NCBI RefSeq assembly: GCF_024372725.1
Contig: NZ_VOUA01000012.1
Location: forward strand, 31,619 to 95,618
Direction of reading: 5' to 3'
DNA: 64,000 nt
Origin: Methanosarcina sp. KYL-1
GTDB taxonomy: Archaea; Halobacteriota; Methanosarcinia; Methanosarcinales; Methanosarcinaceae
Part shown: piece by piece, positions 36,158 to 46,825 of the stretch
Position numbering within the stretch: position 1 is the first letter of the stretch
Layout of the letters: each line of letters begins with the position of its first letter
Position numbers and translations under genes: made by a program
The notes under the pieces: model-generated
Databases searched by the model: none
What the model saw: the letters and a program-made list of their open reading frames with translations, nothing else
What the model was told of the DNA's origin: nothing

Positions 36158-39070
36158 ATGGATGAAATCAGGGATATCACTGAAAAAGGAGGGGCTGAAG
36201 AGGAACTAATTGCAGCTCAGGAAGAGTTGCAATTACAGGAAAAACTGAAACTGCTTAGCTGGGCAGCCGAATCTTCAAATATTGCCCTCATTACCACGGA
36301 TTTTGCAGGGAACCTGAAGTCTGTGAACCCTGTCGTTCTCAAAATGTGGGGATACGAAGCTGAAGAACTTCTGGGGTGTCCAGCTTCCCTGTTCTGGGAT
36401 TCTCCGTCGGAAGTACTGCAGGCCGGAAAGGAATGCAGGGCTAGAGGAGAATGGGTTGGGGAACTGGTTGCCAGAAGGAAAGATGGGACACTGTTCGATG
36501 CACACGCATCTCTAAATTTACTCAAAGACGGGGATGGAAAAGCTGTCGGGCTTGTAGGTTCGTGTTTTGACATCACCGAGCGCAAGCAGGTAGAAGAAGA
36601 ACTTAAAAAACGAACCGATGAGCTCCTGGTAGCAAAAGAACGCCTGGACCTGGCACTTGAGGCCACAGGGATGGGGACCTGGGATTGGGACGTTGCCAGC
36701 AACAGCATGACCTGGGACGAAAACCTCTTTCGTCTGGTAGGGGTATCCAGGGAGGAATTTCTCCAGACGCGTGAGAGTTTGCTCGAACTGTCCAATAAAA
36801 TTATGCCCCATGAAGATAACAAAAAGATGCAGGAAGCAGTACAGGAAGTGCTGGAAGGAAAGACGGACGAATATAAGCTCGAACACGGCATCATCCGGCC
36901 TGACGGCACCATCCGCTATTTTTCAGTGAAAGGGCGAGCTTACAGGAATTCAAAGGGCGAGCTGCTGCGCGTAATTGGCACGACGCAGGATATTACGGAG
37001 CGCAGGGCTGCTGAAGAGGCCCTGAGGGAAAGTGAGTCTGACCTTTCCAGGGCTCAGAAGATAGCGCATCTGGGCAACTACTCCTGGAATATCCGGACCG
37101 GTGAAGTCTCCTGGTCAGAGGAACTGAAGTCCGTGTGGGGCTGCAGGCCCGATGAAGAACTTTCATTTGAAGAGGTTCTTTTGCGGGTCCACCCTGAAGA
37201 CCGGGCCCGTGTCCGGGAGGCAGGGCGGCTGGTCAGGGAAGAAAACTATTCCTTCAATGTGGAATACCGAATCATTCTGCCCGACGGCACGGTGCGCTGC
37301 GTTCATGACCAGGGGGAGATTACCCGGAATGAGGCCGGAAAGCCGGTCAGGATGTTCGGGACTACCCTCGATATTACAGAGAGAAAACAAATGGAAGAAC
37401 AGCTTCTTAGAGCCAAAGAAGCTGCCGAAACCGCAAATAAAGCCAAGGGGGAATTCCTGGCTAACATGAGCCATGAAATCCGCACTCCCATGAATGCGGT
37501 TATGGGGATGCTGGAGCTTCTGCTGGATACGGACTTAAATGAGGAACAGAGGGAATACCTTAAGCTGGCCCATGTTTCTGCAGAATCCCTTCTTTCCGTA
37601 ATCGACGATATCCTTGAATTTTCCAGGATCGAGCAGGGCAAAATGGTACTTGAGAACATTGATTTTGACCTGAGAAGTTCAATCTCCCATATCCTGGGTA
37701 TCCTGGCCGGAAGGGCAAACTCCAGAGGAATAAAACTCCTCGGATACTTGAAGGCCGGTGTTCCGGATGCCGTTATTGGGGATCCTATCCGGCTGAAACA
37801 GGTTTTGTTCAACCTTATTGGCAATGCAATAAAGTTCACGGAGAAAGGGGAAGTTGTCCTTAGCGTGGAACCCTTTGAAGCCGGGGGACCGATTGATGAC
37901 GAAGAGCTTATCCTCCTTTTCAAGGTAAGGGACACCGGAACAGGCATACCCCCCAAAAGCCTTGAACAGATCTTCGATTCCTTTACCCAGGCCGATGCTT
38001 CCGTAACAAGGAAATATGGTGGAACAGGTCTCGGTTTATCAATATCCTCCCGGCTAGTGGAGCTTATGGGCGGTCGGATCTGGGTTGAGAGTGAAGTTGG
38101 GAAAGGGAGTACATTCTATTTCACTGTCCGTGTAAATAAAGGAAAAAGGTCCGGAAGTCCCGGAAGTCCCGAAGAAAGACGGGCTGCAGGGAAAGACAGC
38201 TATCCGGGTAAAGGTGACGGAATAGAAATAAAGGGCGTAAAAGAGAATGAAGTGGGATACGGGAAAAAGATCCCTACTGTGAAGGGCCTGGACATCCTCC
38301 TTGCCGAAGACCATCCGATAAATCAGAAGCTTGTTGTCGGCCTGCTTGAAAAGAGAGGGCATAAGGTGACCATTGCATGTAATGGGGAAGAAGTGCTGGA
38401 TCTCCTTTCGAAGAAAGATTTCGATGCCGTACTGATGGATGTACAGATGCCGGGAATGGACGGAATAGAAGCTACCAGGCGGATAAGGGACCCGGCATCT
38501 GATGTGATGAGGCACGACATCCCGGTAATCGCCCTTACTGCCCGGGCCATGCAGGAGGACAGGGTGAAATGTATGGATGCAGGGATGAATGATTATATCC
38601 CGAAGCCCCTGAGGAAAGAAGAGCTTTTTAAGGCTCTTGAATTTCTGGAAAGGGGAAAGTGTAAGAAAGGTAAAACGATTTCTTCGCCTTTTGAAGTTTC
38701 TTCCAGCGAAGTGTTCGACATGGAAAACGGGCTTCTGAGGACTGAAGGCGACGAGCCTCTCTTAAAAGAAATGATACGGATTTTCCTGGATACCTCCTCC
38801 GAATTATTATGCTCCATAAGCAAAGCTGTGGAGGAGGGCAACCCGGAGGAACTCGGAAAGGCTGCCCATACGTTGAAAAGTGCGGCAGGGAGCATATGTA
38901 CAAACAGGGTTTTCAAATCGGCTCAGGAACTTGAAAAAATAGGAAGAGAAAACAAAATGGAAGAAGCATCCGAAAAACTCGACGAATTAAAAAGCAGGCT
39001 TGAAGAGCTGGAGCCTGTTCTCCTGAAATTCCTCTCAGTGCAGGTATCCGGTAAGGAGGAGCCCCTGTGA
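36158..39070 (+). CDS. hybrid sensor histidine kinase (3 PAS, HisKA, HATPase, REC, HPt)
   Basis: 970 residues, no membrane segment, so a cytoplasmic sensor. Order: PAS about 30-150, PAS-PAC about 160-290, PAS-PAC about 295-420, each ending in an (I)TERK/R-type linker. HisKA has the phospho-acceptor H439 in ANMSHEIRTPMN. The HATPase includes GTGIPPKSLEQIFDSFTQAD and GTGLGLSIS. REC has D761 in LMDVQMPGMDG, and HPt has H904 in AAHTLKSAAGS. This is a complete phosphorelay in one chain. Its stop overlaps the start of the next gene by 4 bp. No heme- or flavin-binding motif is obvious in the PAS domains; the signal is unknown. Confidence 0.93.
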   Translation: MDEIRDITEKGGAEEELIAAQEELQLQEKLKLLSWAAESSNIALITTDFAGNLKSVNPVVLKMWGYEAEELLGCPASLFWDSPSEVLQAGKECRARGEWVGELVARRKDGTLFDAHASLNLLKDGDGKAVGLVGSCFDITERKQVEEELKKRTDELLVAKERLDLALEATGMGTWDWDVASNSMTWDENLFRLVGVSREEFLQTRESLLELSNKIMPHEDNKKMQEAVQEVLEGKTDEYKLEHGIIRPDGTIRYFSVKGRAYRNSKGELLRVIGTTQDITERRAAEEALRESESDLSRAQKIAHLGNYSWNIRTGEVSWSEELKSVWGCRPDEELSFEEVLLRVHPEDRARVREAGRLVREENYSFNVEYRIILPDGTVRCVHDQGEITRNEAGKPVRMFGTTLDITERKQMEEQLLRAKEAAETANKAKGEFLANMSHEIRTPMNAVMGMLELLLDTDLNEEQREYLKLAHVSAESLLSVIDDILEFSRIEQGKMVLENIDFDLRSSISHILGILAGRANSRGIKLLGYLKAGVPDAVIGDPIRLKQVLFNLIGNAIKFTEKGEVVLSVEPFEAGGPIDDEELILLFKVRDTGTGIPPKSLEQIFDSFTQADASVTRKYGGTGLGLSISSRLVELMGGRIWVESEVGKGSTFYFTVRVNKGKRSGSPGSPEERRAAGKDSYPGKGDGIEIKGVKENEVGYGKKIPTVKGLDILLAEDHPINQKLVVGLLEKRGHKVTIACNGEEVLDLLSKKDFDAVLMDVQMPGMDGIEATRRIRDPASDVMRHDIPVIALTARAMQEDRVKCMDAGMNDYIPKPLRKEELFKALEFLERGKCKKGKTISSPFEVSSSEVFDMENGLLRTEGDEPLLKEMIRIFLDTSSELLCSISKAVEEGNPEELGKAAHTLKSAAGSICTNRVFKSAQELEKIGRENKMEEASEKLDELKSRLEELEPVLLKFLSVQVSGKEEPL

Positions 39071-39441
39071 AAATCCTTATTGCCGAAGACGAACCGATCT
39101 CCAATCTTTGGCTTAAGACTATGTTGACCAAATGGGGTTATGAGGTCATTTCAACCCGGAACGGAGACGACGCGTGGGAAGTCCTTAAAGGAGCCAATCC
39201 TCCGGAAATTGCCCTTCTCGACTGGGAGATGCCTAAAATAAAAGGCATAGAAGTCTGCGAGAAAGCAAAAAAAGACCCCGGAACCAGCGGCATTTGCATA
39301 ATCTTGCTGAGCGGGAAAGACCGGGAAGAAGACCTAAGGAAATGTTTCGCGGCAGGCGCCGACGCTTACCTCAAAAAACCTCTCGATAATGAAAGGCTGA
39401 AGGCAAAAGTGGATGCTGCAAGGCAAACGCTGGAGCACTGA
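39067..39441 (+). CDS. single-domain response regulator
   Basis: 124 residues, a bare CheY-like receiver. It has ILIAEDEP with the acidic pair, D52 in ALLDWEMPKIKG as phospho-acceptor, LLSGKDREEDL, and K in YLKKPLD. GTG 39067 overlaps the kinase stop (GTGA), showing coupled translation and making this the likely target of the HPt domain. There is no output domain, so its effect must be through protein contacts. Confidence 0.93.
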   Translation: MKILIAEDEPISNLWLKTMLTKWGYEVISTRNGDDAWEVLKGANPPEIALLDWEMPKIKGIEVCEKAKKDPGTSGICIILLSGKDREEDLRKCFAAGADAYLKKPLDNERLKAKVDAARQTLEH

Positions 39442-39685
39442 TCCGGAAATTGCCCGAAATAGTTCCTGAAAAAAGCTCCAGGGCTCAACGGTAAACCAGG
39501 CATATATATACTAACATATTTTTTTATGAAGTATGATTTTTCAGAAGCATGTTTTCTCCTGAAGAAGGCAGACACTTCTAAGTATGGCAGCAGTGACAAA
39601 TGGTTAAAGCAAATTTTTATATATTCAGGAGTATATTCTTTAAATTATTAAAATAGCTTTCTTTCAATTATTAAGGAGGTTTTGG

Positions 39686-39868
39686 ATGAGTCTGTTGACA
39701 AACATCTGGGGATTAATTGCGCTTGCGTCAGTTATATGGGTCATTTATGACGTGCTGACCAGGAACAGAGGCCTGAGCGACATTATGAAAATCGTCTGGA
39801 TAGTAGTTGCCCTGGTCTTTGGGATATTTGGAGCTGCAGCCTATTACTTCATAGGTAGGAAAAGATAA
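39686..39868 (+). CDS. small membrane protein, PLDc_N (cardiolipin synthase N-terminal) type
   Basis: 60 residues with two membrane helices (IWGLIALASVIWVIYDVL and IVWIVVALVFGIFGAAAYYF) joined by a short polar loop with a conserved-looking Asp, and ending GRKR. The pattern fits the PLDc_N domain that also occurs as a free small protein. A strong Shine-Dalgarno AAGGAGGT precedes ATG 39686. Function is unknown. Confidence 0.82.
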   Translation: MSLLTNIWGLIALASVIWVIYDVLTRNRGLSDIMKIVWIVVALVFGIFGAAAYYFIGRKR

Positions 39869-39993
39869 AACTCAAGAAATAATCAGAAAAATATTTTGAA
39901 ATAAACATTTTGAAGAAAAAATCTTTATTAATTTTTTACCTTTATTTCTTCTATCTCTGTTTATTTCTTCTTTCTACTGATTTCTTATTTTGC

Positions 39994-40359
39994 TTACTCA
40001 TTATCTTCCCAGAGCCCGAAAGTGTTATCCTCGGTATCCTTGCAGATTGCCAGATATCCCCATCCGGGCACGACGGTCTTTTGCATCAGTACTTTTCCCC
40101 CGAGTTTTTCTACCTTTGCAAGGTATTCATCTACCGACGGGACCCCTATATAGTTCATCATCCTCTGGTCGGGGGCTCCTCTTTTTCCGAGCCCGCCCCC
40201 GGGGCCTGCTTCTCCTTCAAGGTCTTCGGTTTCGACCAGGTAGTATTCCATAGGAGGCCCCGGAGGCCTTTCAAACTTCCAGTCAAAAAGTTCAGAGTAA
40301 AATTTCCTTGCTCGCTCCGTGTCGTCGGCCGGGATATCGAAATGAACGATTGTAGGCAT
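39994..40359 (-). CDS. VOC (glyoxalase/bleomycin-resistance fold) protein
   Basis: 121 residues of the vicinal oxygen chelate fold, COG3324 type. The start TIVHFDIPADDTERARKFYS gives the first metal-side His. GWGYLAICKDTEDNTFGLWE is the closing half. A Gly-rich loop (GEAGPGGGLGKRG) lies between. Enzymes of this fold use a divalent metal, but the substrate cannot be told. The start is ATG 40359 after GGGGGA. It converges with the PLDc_N gene. Confidence 0.85.
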   Translation of the reverse strand: MPTIVHFDIPADDTERARKFYSELFDWKFERPPGPPMEYYLVETEDLEGEAGPGGGLGKRGAPDQRMMNYIGVPSVDEYLAKVEKLGGKVLMQKTVVPGWGYLAICKDTEDNTFGLWEDNE

Positions 40360-40511
40360 TTTGTTCCCCCTATCCGTACTTATCTCCGGACTCTTATATT
40401 AGGATTGGAAAGGATTTAGGTTTTGGGTTTCCGGATGCCGGGCTTTTTTAAGAAGTATGAAAGGAGATTTTAAGAAACCATGAGTATTTTCTGTTTCCAT
40501 TGTTTCAGTTA

Positions 40512-40805
40512 TTATTTCATTAAATAGTACGCAATAGCCGACAAAACAATAGTAAGCAACCCTGTAAAAAATAAATCTGAGGATAATTTACTTTTTTCTT
40601 TGCGCTCGTCTTCTCCTTGTGAATAATAATTTGCCCTGATCCGGTTTCCGCTAAGAAAAGAACCTGATAAAATCCCTGCCACTACCAGAAAAATCAGGCC
40701 GACTGAGCCGGCTATTTTCAGGATAACTGTTGGGTCTTCAAGTAAGAATGCGGCAATAAGAGCAATTACAAAGGTTCCTACCCCTATAAGTAACAGATTT
40801 CTCAT
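40512..40805 (-). CDS. small membrane protein, DUF5316-like
   Basis: 97 residues with three predicted membrane helices (about 4-20, 29-51, 77-95). It carries GSFLSGNRIRANYYSQGEDE, resembling the SGxRxRAN motif of DUF5316 proteins. Function is unknown. The start is ATG 40805, with GTAGAGG next to it. Monocistronic. Confidence 0.72.
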   Translation of the reverse strand: MRNLLLIGVGTFVIALIAAFLLEDPTVILKIAGSVGLIFLVVAGILSGSFLSGNRIRANYYSQGEDERKEKSKLSSDLFFTGLLTIVLSAIAYYLMK

Positions 40806-41012
40806 CCTCTACACCGTATTAATTTTTTGAGTTAAAAATATAATAGCTTATTGGTGAGATTAGCCTGGATAAACTAAATTGCCCATCCCAAACCTTAGGA
40901 TAGCGGCCCGCCAACCGGATAAAAGAAATGAATAATATCGCGGATTGGAATCCGGATTAAAAAAGTGAAAAAAGTGAATAATAAAAAAGCTTATGCAAAG
41001 CCAGGATTTTTT

Positions 41013-42053
41013 TCAGCTCACATTGAGCAGCACTACCAGAAAGGCCGCGTAAAACAGCATCAAAGCGACTCCTTCCCACTTTTTTATTTCCCATCCGGTG
41101 CTGATAAACACGAGCATAACCACGCTTATGAATATCATGAAGGGAGTTGTAAGGAAGAGGCTGATCTCTGCGACATTTATGGGGAACAGCAGCCCTGAAA
41201 TCCCGAGGATCAAAAAGATGTTTGTGATGTTTGAGCCTATCACATTCCCCAGGGCTATGCTTCCGTACCCTTTTCGGGCAGCAGACACCGTCACCATCAG
41301 TTCCGGAAGAGAGGTACCAACTGCGACCAGCGTGGTGCCTATGATGGTGTCCGGGATGTTCAGCATCTGGGCAAAAAAGATCGACTGCGCTACGAAATAC
41401 TTTGCCCCGAGAATGACTGCTGCGCCGCCTGCGGCCAGGGTAAGGATGTCCTTTCCAAGATCTTTTCGGGCCAGGGCCTGTTCCTCGGTCAGGGTTGAGT
41501 TCCTGTCCCAGCTAGCAGTGTTTATTTTTTTCCTCATGCTGTTTACGTATTCAAACTTAATGAAATATGTCAAAAACTCCTTGAAATATAAACTGCCTTT
41601 ATGTTTGGGCTTGTCCTCAAAGAGGAAAAATACATAAGCCAGGTAAAGCAGCACAAAGACAGCCGCTTCCAGCCTTGAAAGGGCTTCGTTGAGGGCAAAG
41701 GCAAAGAAGAGCAGAGCTGCAAAAAGCATGATGTAGCCGTCTCTCCTCAGCATCTCAGGTTCCGTCCTTACAGGGGAGAGAAAAGCCGCCAGCCCCACAA
41801 TGAGGGCTATATTCGCAATGTTTGAGCCTACCACGTTTCCGATTACGATCCCGCTTGCCTGCTGAAGAGAAGCCGCAATCGAAGACGCAAGTTCGGGGAT
41901 CGAGGTCCCAACTGCGACCAGGGTCAGCCCGATTACAAATTCCGAAACCCCCAGTTTTTTTGCAATCGTTGAGGCGGATTTTACAAAGTAATCCGAGCCC
42001 TTGACCAGGAGAACCAGGCCGGCTAAAAGGATGAGAAAATTGATTGCGATCAT
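41013..42053 (-). CDS. Ca2+/Na+ exchanger (CaCA family)
   Basis: 346 residues with about ten membrane helices in two inverted halves. Each half has the alpha-repeat that binds ions: TLVAVGTSIPELASSIAASL with GNVVGSNIANIALI, and TLVAVGTSLPELMVTVSAA with GNVIGSNITNIFLI. This is the layout of the M. jannaschii exchanger of known structure, so it should export Ca2+ in exchange for Na+. A hydrophilic loop joins the halves (about residues 170-215). The start is taken at ATG 42053; a 13-codon extension is possible. Confidence 0.93.
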   Translation of the reverse strand: MIAINFLILLAGLVLLVKGSDYFVKSASTIAKKLGVSEFVIGLTLVAVGTSIPELASSIAASLQQASGIVIGNVVGSNIANIALIVGLAAFLSPVRTEPEMLRRDGYIMLFAALLFFAFALNEALSRLEAAVFVLLYLAYVFFLFEDKPKHKGSLYFKEFLTYFIKFEYVNSMRKKINTASWDRNSTLTEEQALARKDLGKDILTLAAGGAAVILGAKYFVAQSIFFAQMLNIPDTIIGTTLVAVGTSLPELMVTVSAARKGYGSIALGNVIGSNITNIFLILGISGLLFPINVAEISLFLTTPFMIFISVVMLVFISTGWEIKKWEGVALMLFYAAFLVVLLNVS

Positions 42054-42445
42054 AAAGTTACATCTGACCTGTTTTTGTTTAACTTTACACACGATAAATT
42101 CAATCTATTAATTCAGTTTTTGATTCAATCCATTAATTCAATCTTCGATTTGTAGTTCAGGAGCACCTTTAACTCGGAAGGTATTCCGGAGAATATGTTC
42201 TTAAAGTTTTCCTGTAAATCCAGGGAAAGAGCTTTAGAGGACAATATTACGGGCCTGGAAACCGAAACATTTTTGTCAATCCCCAAAAGGCCGGGACTTA
42301 ACACAACAACAATAAATATTATCATACCAGATATTTATCAGTCAATTAGTTCATCGAGACCCGCTCAGGAATTATACATTAATAAGTGCGGCTCTTTTGA
42401 ATTACTTGATATGAACTCCAGGCATGAACTATAAGGGGATAATAT
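42054..42445. promoter_or_regulatory. divergent spacer
   Basis: 392 bp between the exchanger gene and the zinc-protein gene. Short ATTAATTCA repeats lie near 42108-42140. AT-rich DNA at 42305-42345 could hold the zinc-protein promoter. A lone GAGACCCGCTCAG at 42357 resembles one arm of the 5-6.5 kb RNA elements but lacks their partner arm and TATA box. Confidence 0.4.
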
Positions 42446-42670
42446 ATGGAACGAAAAAGTTTCCAGAGCAAAGATAGGGGTTCCCAGAGTAAGGAACGGG
42501 GTTTCGGCAGAGAACGCGGTTACGGTAGAGAGAGCAGAGAGCCGCAGCAGATGCACAAAGCAACATGCGCGGATTGCGGCAAAGAAACGGAGGTGCCCTT
42601 TAAACCGGACCCTGACAGGCCGGTCTACTGCAGGGAGTGCTATGCTAAACGCAAGCCAAAGAGGTATTAA
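42446..42670 (+). CDS. small CxxC-x17-CxxC zinc-ribbon protein
   Basis: 74 residues. A basic, Arg/Gly/Ser-rich N-terminus (RGFGRERGYGRESREP) is followed by CADCGKETEVPFKPDPDRPV and CREC, two CxxC pairs 17 residues apart, then a basic tail. This fits the small CxxC/CxxC family described from M. barkeri. Zinc binding is very likely. The RGG-like N-terminus suggests contact with RNA, but that is inference. ATG 42446 follows AAGGGGAT. Confidence 0.85.
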   Translation: MERKSFQSKDRGSQSKERGFGRERGYGRESREPQQMHKATCADCGKETEVPFKPDPDRPVYCRECYAKRKPKRY

Positions 42671-42869
42671 GCGAGATCTCAAACCGGATCTTAAGCGGAA
42701 ATCTCAAATGAAAATCTAAAGCGGAAATCTTATAAGGAGATGATGGTCCAATTTCCACCCATAACATCTGATTGTTCAGGCCTCCGACTGTTTTTGAGGT
42801 TCTAAACCAATACCTTTCGTTTTTATACAATTTTATTTCCTTTATTCCTTTTATTCTGGTCGTCCATTG

Positions 42870-43651
42870 TTATATGATTGGTGTTTTGAAACCCTTAAAT
42901 GTTAGAAGGTCTCGTAGTGTCCACTTTGAATCGGTTATCCCTGATTCTCTTGCAGGTGTATTTCTACATTTAACGCCTCTTTCATCTTTGTACTTCAATT
43001 CACCATGCTCTCTACAGAAGTTAAAGTGGGCACAGTAGAGCTTCATTTGATTTACTAACCATTTTGTCACTTTAGAAAATCCTATTGTTTTTCTTGAAAC
43101 TCTATTGTTGTCCTGCCTGAAGGTCAGGTATAAAATCAATTATTAACCTGGAATTTGGTGCAAAAGCTACCCACATCCATAGCCCATCATCTTCATACAC
43201 TTCCATTCTTGGAACTATTTTTTTTAACTATCACCCACATCTCGCCCATTTCTACCTTTGGTACATTCAGATCCTTCGTCATAGTATCATTTACTTTATC
43301 ACATTGCTCAGCTGCACGGGCTAACCATCGTTTTACGCTAGCTGGTTCGACCTCTAAAACCTCTGAAATGGCTTCAGTACTCATACCTTTCATGGACATT
43401 TTTAGAGCTAAGTCGATGGTTTTCTCATCTTTGCGAAGATCATGATAGAAAGTGCCTGTATGGTCACAAAATGCTTTGCCGCAGTGATGGCAAATGTATC
43501 TTCTTGTTTTTTCCCCACGGCTTATGTATGTCCCATTTCCAGTAACATTCTCTTGACCGGTTTGGCCATAGAGTTCACATTCCTTATAAGGACAGGCAAC
43601 ATTAGTGAATAGCGTTTTTGGACCTCGTTTTCCCATAAGAATTATAGACAT
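42870..43651 (-). pseudogene. decayed IS1-like transposase gene
   Basis: The N-terminal part (43651 to about 43200) encodes a zinc-finger and helix-turn-helix region of an IS1-type transposase (CPYKECELYGQTG, YICHHCGKAFCDHTGT, MSMKGMSTEAISEVLEVEPA). The frame breaks at a run of T near 43215-43222. The next piece (MEVYEDDGLWMWVAFAPNSR) lies in another frame. It then jumps to a C-terminal piece (RQDNNRVSRKTIGFSKVTKW) read from 43139 to 42870. The catalytic middle is deleted, so the element cannot move by itself. Terminal repeats were not found. Confidence 0.8.
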
Positions 43652-43923
43652 ACTTACTGAGATATGATACCAGTCGAATACAAATTGACCATCAGCGTAT
43701 TTAATAGAAATAAAGACTATTGATAAGTTAGATCAAAATCTGAAGAACTTTTTTTGAAAGAACTCACTTCGGCTAACTTTCATCATTTGATGAGAGAAAT
43801 ATCCTTACCTTTTTATCCCTAACTCCCTTACAGGTAGGCCTAATTAGCGAAAAGTTAAATATGCACAAACCCCTGTTAAAGCCCATAGCATATTAATTAT
43901 TTTTTATCTACCGGAGTGTCTGT
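43652..43923. other. spacer before valS
   Basis: 272 bp, AT-rich, including the outer flank of the IS remnant. A TATA-like AGTTAAATATGC near 43851-43862 lies about 60 nt before the valS start. No further gene was seen. Confidence 0.4.
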
Positions 43924-46533
43924 ATGACAGAATCGGAAATTCCAAAAGAATATAACGCAAACGAGGTTGAAGAAAAGTGGATGGAGAAATGGAACCTCTC
44001 CATGTACCACTTCAACTGGGGAGAAGACACCCGCCCCCAGTACATCATCGACACCCCTCCCCCTTACCCCACAGGCAATTTCCATATCGGAAACGCACTT
44101 AACTGGTGCTACATCGATTTCGTTGCCCGCTATAAGCGTATGCGCGGGTACAACGTGATGTTCCCCCAGGGCTGGGACTGCCACGGCCTGCCCACGGAAG
44201 TCAAGGTGGAAGAGACCCATGGAATAACGAAAAACCAGGTCCCAAGAGCGGAGTTCCGGCGGATGTGCCGGGAAATGACCGAAGGCAACATCGACAAGAT
44301 GAGAAAGACCATGCTGCGCCTGGGTTTTTCCGTGGACTGGAGCAACGAATTCGTCACTATGGAGCCCTCGTATTTCGTAAAGACCCAGAAGTCCTTTGTC
44401 AGGATGTATAACGGCGGACACATTTACCACGAAGACCACCCGGTCAACTGGTGCCCTCGCTGTGAAACAGCCATCGCTTTTGCGGAAGTCGAGTACGATG
44501 CCGGGCAGACGAAGCTTAACTTCGTCCACTTCGATAAGGTCGACATCGCCACAACAAGGCCCGAGCTCATGGCAGCCTGTGTTGCTGTTGCCGTAAACCC
44601 CAAAGACGAGCGCTACAAAGCATACCTTGGCCAGACAATCACCGTGCCCCTCTTCGGGCAGCAGGTCCCCCTGATTGCAGACGACGCCGTAGAGCCAGGG
44701 TTCGGGACCGGAGCCGTGATGATCTGTACCTTCGGGGACAAGCAGGACGTGCGCTGGTGGGCGAAGTACAGCCTGCCCCTTATCAAAGCCATCGACAAAC
44801 AGGGCAAAATGACGAAAGCGGCAGGCAAGTACGCAGGCATGGGCATCACCGAATGCAGGGAAGCCGTCATTTCCGACCTGAAAGCCGGGACTTTCCTCTA
44901 CGACCAGAAGCCCCTGGACCAGAACGTGGGGCTCTGCTGGCGCTGTGACACCCCCATCGAAATCCTTTCCGAACCCCAGTGGTTCGTAAAAATCAACCAT
45001 GAGGGCATCCTGAAAGCCGCAGACGAGATTAACTGGTACCCCGAGTACATGAAAGTCAGGCTCCAGAACTGGACCGGCACAATGGAATGGGACTGGTGCA
45101 TTTCAAGGCAGAGGATCTTTGCAACCCCGATTCCCATCTGGTACTGCAAGCAGTGCGGGGAAGTAATGATCGCCGAGGAAAGCTGGCTCCCGATTGACCC
45201 GAACGAGAACGCACCAAAGAGGGCATGTGCCTGCGGTTCCACAGACTTTGAGCCGGAAACCGATGTGCTGGACACCTGGATGGACTCCTCGATTACGGCC
45301 CTGCACGTCTCTGGCTGGGAAAGCGAGCATGACCTCCGCCTGCCCGCACAGATCCGCCCCCAGGGGCACGACATCATCCGGACCTGGGCCTTCTATACGA
45401 TCCTGCGCAGCCTCGCCCTTGAAGGCAAGCGCCCCTGGGACTCCATCATGGTCAACGGGATGGTGCTCGGGCCCGACGGGCACAAGATGAGCAAGTCCCT
45501 CGGAAACGTCATCTCCCCCGAAGAAGTGACCACACAGTACTGCGCAGACGCCTTCCGCCAGTGGGGCGCTGTTGGCGGCTCCACAGGTTCGGACGTGATG
45601 TTCCGCTGGAAAGACGTGGTCTCAGCATCTCGTTTCCTCCAGAAGATGTGGAGCATCTACCGCTTCTCCATGTCCCACCTGAAGGACTTCGGAGAAGAAG
45701 ATGCCGAAAACTTCCCGACAGACTCCCTCCTGACAATTGACAGGTGGCTCCTCAGCAAGCTGAACAGGCTTGTGGACTCCTCCACAAAAGAACTGGACGG
45801 ATACCAGTTCGATTCCACCTTCAAGGCGATCAGGGGCTTTGCCTGGGAAGTCCTGGCTGACAACTACCTGGAACTCGTGAAAGGCAGGCTCTACGGGGAC
45901 GAGCCCGAAGGCAGGAAAGCCGCCCAGTATGTCCTTTACAGGGCAATTAAAACCCTTTCCCACCTGCTTGCACCCTTCGTTCCCTTCTTTGCAGAAGAGC
46001 TGTACTCCAGGTTCAGCGAAGAAAGCGTGCACATGCAGGCCTGGCCTGCAGTCGATGAAAGCTTTATCAGCGAGGAAGCCGAAGCCGCAGGGGAATTAAT
46101 AAAAGGCATCACCAGCGAAGTCCGCAGGTACAAGTCCGACCTCGGAATGGCCTTAAACGCTCCCTTAAAGAAGATAGAGGTCTACAACGCAGCCATCGAT
46201 ACGGGAGACATCGCAGGCGCCACGAACTCGGAAGTGGAACTGATGGAAGGAGCACCGACCTTCGAGTACGTGCCTGTTGAAGTCAAGCCCAATATGGGCC
46301 TCCTCGGGCCCCGCTTCAGGAAGGAAGCCGGAGCCGTCGTAAAAGCCCTCAAGGCAGAAGACCCCGCTGCAGTTGAAGCCCAGGCAGCTTCAGGAAAAAT
46401 AAGTGTGACCGTAAACGGAGAGGCAATCGAACTCGAACCCGAAGCCGTGGAAATCAGAAAAGAAGTCATTTCCGGCGGCAGGGAAGTCGATGTCCTTGAT
46501 GTAAGCGGCACGGTCGTTGTGATCGTCAGGTAA
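43924..46533 (+). CDS. valS: valyl-tRNA synthetase
   Basis: 869 residues, class I synthetase. It has [12 protein letters not shown] (HIGH motif), [14 protein letters not shown] (KMSKS), the CP1 editing domain with [17 protein letters not shown], and zinc-type cysteines (CPRCETA, CWRCDTP, CKQCGE). The end is an anticodon-binding helical domain with a short C-terminal extension. It attaches Val to tRNA-Val, one of which (TAC) is encoded at 6815. ATG 43924 follows GGAGTG. Confidence 0.97.
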   Translation: MTESEIPKEYNANEVEEKWMEKWNLSMYHFNWGEDTRPQYIIDTPPPYPTGNFHIGNALNWCYIDFVARYKRMRGYNVMFPQGWDCHGLPTEVKVEETHGITKNQVPRAEFRRMCREMTEGNIDKMRKTMLRLGFSVDWSNEFVTMEPSYFVKTQKSFVRMYNGGHIYHEDHPVNWCPRCETAIAFAEVEYDAGQTKLNFVHFDKVDIATTRPELMAACVAVAVNPKDERYKAYLGQTITVPLFGQQVPLIADDAVEPGFGTGAVMICTFGDKQDVRWWAKYSLPLIKAIDKQGKMTKAAGKYAGMGITECREAVISDLKAGTFLYDQKPLDQNVGLCWRCDTPIEILSEPQWFVKINHEGILKAADEINWYPEYMKVRLQNWTGTMEWDWCISRQRIFATPIPIWYCKQCGEVMIAEESWLPIDPNENAPKRACACGSTDFEPETDVLDTWMDSSITALHVSGWESEHDLRLPAQIRPQGHDIIRTWAFYTILRSLALEGKRPWDSIMVNGMVLGPDGHKMSKSLGNVISPEEVTTQYCADAFRQWGAVGGSTGSDVMFRWKDVVSASRFLQKMWSIYRFSMSHLKDFGEEDAENFPTDSLLTIDRWLLSKLNRLVDSSTKELDGYQFDSTFKAIRGFAWEVLADNYLELVKGRLYGDEPEGRKAAQYVLYRAIKTLSHLLAPFVPFFAEELYSRFSEESVHMQAWPAVDESFISEEAEAAGELIKGITSEVRRYKSDLGMALNAPLKKIEVYNAAIDTGDIAGATNSEVELMEGAPTFEYVPVEVKPNMGLLGPRFRKEAGAVVKALKAEDPAAVEAQAASGKISVTVNGEAIELEPEAVEIRKEVISGGREVDVLDVSGTVVVIVR

Positions 46534-46825
46534 GCTCCGGCTTGCCTGCCATTTTTAATTTTGTGAACGGCCCCTCCCGAAAACATCACCTGAAGGTTTA
46601 GTTTTTGAGGAAGGAGACTTTCAGCCTGCCAAATTAATATGAAAAAACGCACATTTGCTGAAATTTTATTGAAGAATTATGAGGAATCCAGAGAAGATTT
46701 CTATAGAAGAATTATGAGGAATCTGAGGATTTCGATTAACCTCCGACTTCAGCAAATTTAGGAGGAGGCATCTTAAGCATGGCGCTTAATTTGCCAGGGC
46801 TCTCGAAAATCCTCAGAACTTATTT
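46534..46825. other. spacer after valS
   Basis: 292 bp. It holds two copies of AGAATTATGAGGAATC (near 46673 and 46709), separated by about 36 bp. No gene was seen. Confidence 0.5.

Noticed and set aside
42357..42369. GAGACCCGCTCAG, like one arm of the C-rich RNA elements
   Set aside because: No partner arm, no C-runs and no TATA box at the right distance; chance match.
43897..45000. Minus-strand open frame of 367 codons inside valS
   Set aside because: Shadow of valS.
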